DNA of 64,000 bases from Hyphomicrobiaceae bacterium (GTDB lineage: Bacteria; Pseudomonadota; Alphaproteobacteria; Rhizobiales; Xanthobacteraceae): NCBI GenBank assembly GCA_021324465.1, contig JAJPJB010000026.1, positions 1-64,000 on the forward strand, written 5' to 3'. The notes beneath the pieces are model-generated. The model was not told the origin of the DNA and did not search any database. It worked only from the letters and a program-made list of their open reading frames with translations. Both the position numbers and the translations under genes were made by a program. Positions 62,470 to 64,000 of the stretch are shown here, piece after piece. Each line of letters opens with the position of its first letter. Positions within the stretch are counted from its first letter, which is position 1.

Positions 62470-64000
62470 ATGCTCCGGCAGCGCCCGCTCATCGTCGAAA
62501 CCCTAACCGCGGCCGCGCTCATTGCCGCGCCGTTCGTCCTGCCCTACCTCGGCTTCACGCCTCCCACCATCAACCGCATTCTGGTCTGGGGGCTGTTCGG
62601 CATCGGCTTCGACATCCTGTTCGGCTTCACCGGGCTGCTGTCGTTCGGGCAGTCCGCTTTCTACGGCACCGGCGGCATGGTGGCGGCCTATTTGCTGACG
62701 GTCGTCAATTTTCCGCACGTGATCACCGCGGTATTCATCGGCATGATCGCGGCCGCCGTTGTCGGCTTCCTGGTCGGGCTGATCGCGCTGCGGCGCACCG
62801 GCATTTATTTCGCCATGATCACGGTGGCGATCGCCGAAGTCTTTTACTTCGTCGAGTTCAATCCGCTCTCCGCCTACACCGGCGGCGAGAACGGATTGCC
62901 GGGCGTCCCGACGCCGACGCTGTATCTCGGCTTCACCACGATTCACTTCGACAGCGACACCAAGCTCTACGCGTTTCTGGCGTTCTGGTACTTCGTCGTC
63001 CTGGTGCTGGCGCTGCGCATCGTGCGCTCGCCGGTGGGCGCGGTGCTGCGCGCGATCCGCGACAATCCGGTGCGCGCCGCCGCCGTCGGTCACAACATCC
63101 ACGGCTACAAGCTGACCGCCTTCGTCATTGCCGCCGCCTATGCCGGCTTTGCCGGCGGCCTGCTTGGCATCATGCAGGGCTTCATGCCGCCCGACGCGTT
63201 CACCTTCGACACGTCCGGGCAATTGGTGATGCAGACGGCGATCGGCGGCGCCAGCACGCTGTTTGGCCCGCTGGTTGGCGCGACCGTCTGGCTCTATCTG
63301 AGCGACTTCTTGCAGACCACGCTGCATCTCGGCGCGACCTGGAAGCTCGTCCTCGGCGTCGTCTTCGTCCTGCTCGTTTGCTTCCTGCGCCACGGTATCG
63401 TCGGCGCCTTGCGCGACCTTGCCAGCCTGGCCGGTCGGCGCACGCCGCGCGAGGCGCCCGTCTCCGATTCGACGATCGCGGCGCAGCCGGCCACCATGTC
63501 GAGCGCAGCTTCGGTGGTTCCTCTGCCCTCGCACGCCAGCAAACCCGGCGAAATCCTGCTCACGGCGCAAGGCCTGACCAAGCGCTACGGCGGCCTCATC
63601 GCCAATGACCACATCGATTTCTCGGTCCGTCGCGGCGAGCGGCGCGGCATTATCGGCCCGAATGGCGCCGGCAAGACGACATTCTTTCGCATGTTGACCT
63701 GCGAGTCACCGCCGACCGCCGGACAAATCGTGTTCGACGGCCGCGACATCACGGGCATGAGCGTCACCGACGTGTGCCAGCTCGGTCTGACCAAGAGTTA
63801 TCAGATCAATCAGCTGTTCACCCGGCTCACCGTGCGCGAGAACCTGACTATCGCCGCTTTGGCACGGCTGCGCGGCAGCTTCAGGCTCGATCTATTCCGC
63901 AGCCTGCTCGCCCTGCCCGGTCTGCGCGAGCAGGTCGAGCGCACGCTCGAACTGGTCGATCTGCGCGGTCGCCTGGATACGCCCGTATCGGAGCTCGCCT
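62470..64000 (+). CDS. Fused LivM permease and LivG ATPase, partial at the window end
   Basis: One frame runs from ATG 62470 to the last base without a stop (510 codons seen). Residues 1 to about 317 are LivM: FGIGFDILFGFTGLLSFGQSAFYGTGG, RRTGIYFAMITVAIAEVFYF, VLRAIRDNPVRAAAVGHN (ATPase-contact loop) and GYKLTAFVIAAAYAGFAGGLLG. A Ser/Ala/Pro-rich linker (about 320-358) leads into LivG at about residue 361: LLTAQGLTKRYGGL, GPNGAGKTT at 396-404 and LGLTKSYQINQLFTRLTVRENL (Q-loop). Permease and ATPase are therefore one protein. Signature and Walker B lie beyond the window. LivF is expected next. Confidence 0.9.
   Translation, partial: MLRQRPLIVETLTAAALIAAPFVLPYLGFTPPTINRILVWGLFGIGFDILFGFTGLLSFGQSAFYGTGGMVAAYLLTVVNFPHVITAVFIGMIAAAVVGFLVGLIALRRTGIYFAMITVAIAEVFYFVEFNPLSAYTGGENGLPGVPTPTLYLGFTTIHFDSDTKLYAFLAFWYFVVLVLALRIVRSPVGAVLRAIRDNPVRAAAVGHNIHGYKLTAFVIAAAYAGFAGGLLGIMQGFMPPDAFTFDTSGQLVMQTAIGGASTLFGPLVGATVWLYLSDFLQTTLHLGATWKLVLGVVFVLLVCFLRHGIVGALRDLASLAGRRTPREAPVSDSTIAAQPATMSSAASVVPLPSHASKPGEILLTAQGLTKRYGGLIANDHIDFSVRRGERRGIIGPNGAGKTTFFRMLTCESPPTAGQIVFDGRDITGMSVTDVCQLGLTKSYQINQLFTRLTVRENLTIAALARLRGSFRLDLFRSLLALPGLREQVERTLELVDLRGRLDTPVSELA

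Noticed and set aside
62457-63608. Long Arg/His-rich plus-strand frame over livM
   Set aside because: It is in a different phase from the LivM-LivG frame starting at 62470, which has all family motifs; the Arg-rich composition is typical of a shadow frame.

Overview
The window is a 64-kb chromosomal segment of high G+C from an alphaproteobacterium of the order Hyphomicrobiales (Rhizobiales), most like the Bradyrhizobium/Rhodopseudomonas/Pseudolabrys side of the order. Reasons: the rpsB-tsf-pyrH-frr-uppS-cdsA-dxr-rseP-bamA-lpxD-fabZ-lpxA-lpxI-lpxB run, LpxI instead of LpxH, a GAAC-N7-GAAC type SOS box in front of lexA, DUF3551 small secreted proteins, Bug/TctC solute-binding proteins, a short bacterial-type ProS, and palindromic intergenic repeats of the kind common in that group. 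No rRNA, tRNA, CRISPR array, transposase or prophage gene was recognised. All family assignments are from reading the sequence, without database searches.

Layout. 1-5.1 kb: end of a LOG-family gene, a beta-CASP metallo-hydrolase, a small helical protein, an orphan ParA ATPase, a zinc-ribbon micro-protein and a CHRD-domain exported protein. 5.2-11.6 kb, mostly minus strand: coaD, two cyclophilins, queA, a 2OG-Fe(II) oxygenase and tgt (the oxygenase lies between the two queuosine genes), with a GT9 glycosyltransferase divergent from queA. 11.9-14.9 kb: a small exported protein, two convergent orphan Bug solute-binding proteins and a lone Flp pilin. 15.1-20.4 kb, plus strand: trpG-trpD-trpC-moaC, a large nested palindrome, moeA and an SOS-boxed lexA. 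20.6-28.6 kb: comEC and glnS (minus), gltX, gltA and a FecR-domain protein (plus).

28.7-46.9 kb is one long minus-strand envelope/translation supercluster: an ABC-F ATPase, rpsB (with a C-terminal helix-hairpin-helix extension), tsf, pyrH, frr, uppS, cdsA, dxr, rseP, bamA, lpxD, fabZ, lpxA, lpxI, lpxB, and a FabH that resembles the Bacteroidetes form. Many junctions are ATGA/GTGA stop-start overlaps. It links translation factors, isoprenoid carrier and phospholipid precursors, outer-membrane protein assembly and lipid A synthesis. 47.1-57.6 kb: an SRPBCC protein, dnaE, and an accessory island of small genes (a 32-residue membrane peptide, a helical small protein, a Cys-rich exported protein and three tandem DUF3551 genes), then lolD, lolC and proS. 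58.4-64 kb: a lytic transglycosylase and a branched-chain amino acid type ABC transporter (Tat-exported binding protein, LivH, and a fused LivM-LivG that runs off the window).

The most notable observation is at 51.4-51.57 kb. A 32-codon membrane peptide gene lies behind a sigma70-like promoter (TTGACC-17-TATGTT) that is covered by two back-to-back LexA boxes of the same type as the one found upstream of lexA in this window. This makes it a strong candidate for an unannotated SOS-induced membrane micropeptide, analogous in size and control to the Caulobacter division inhibitor SidA.
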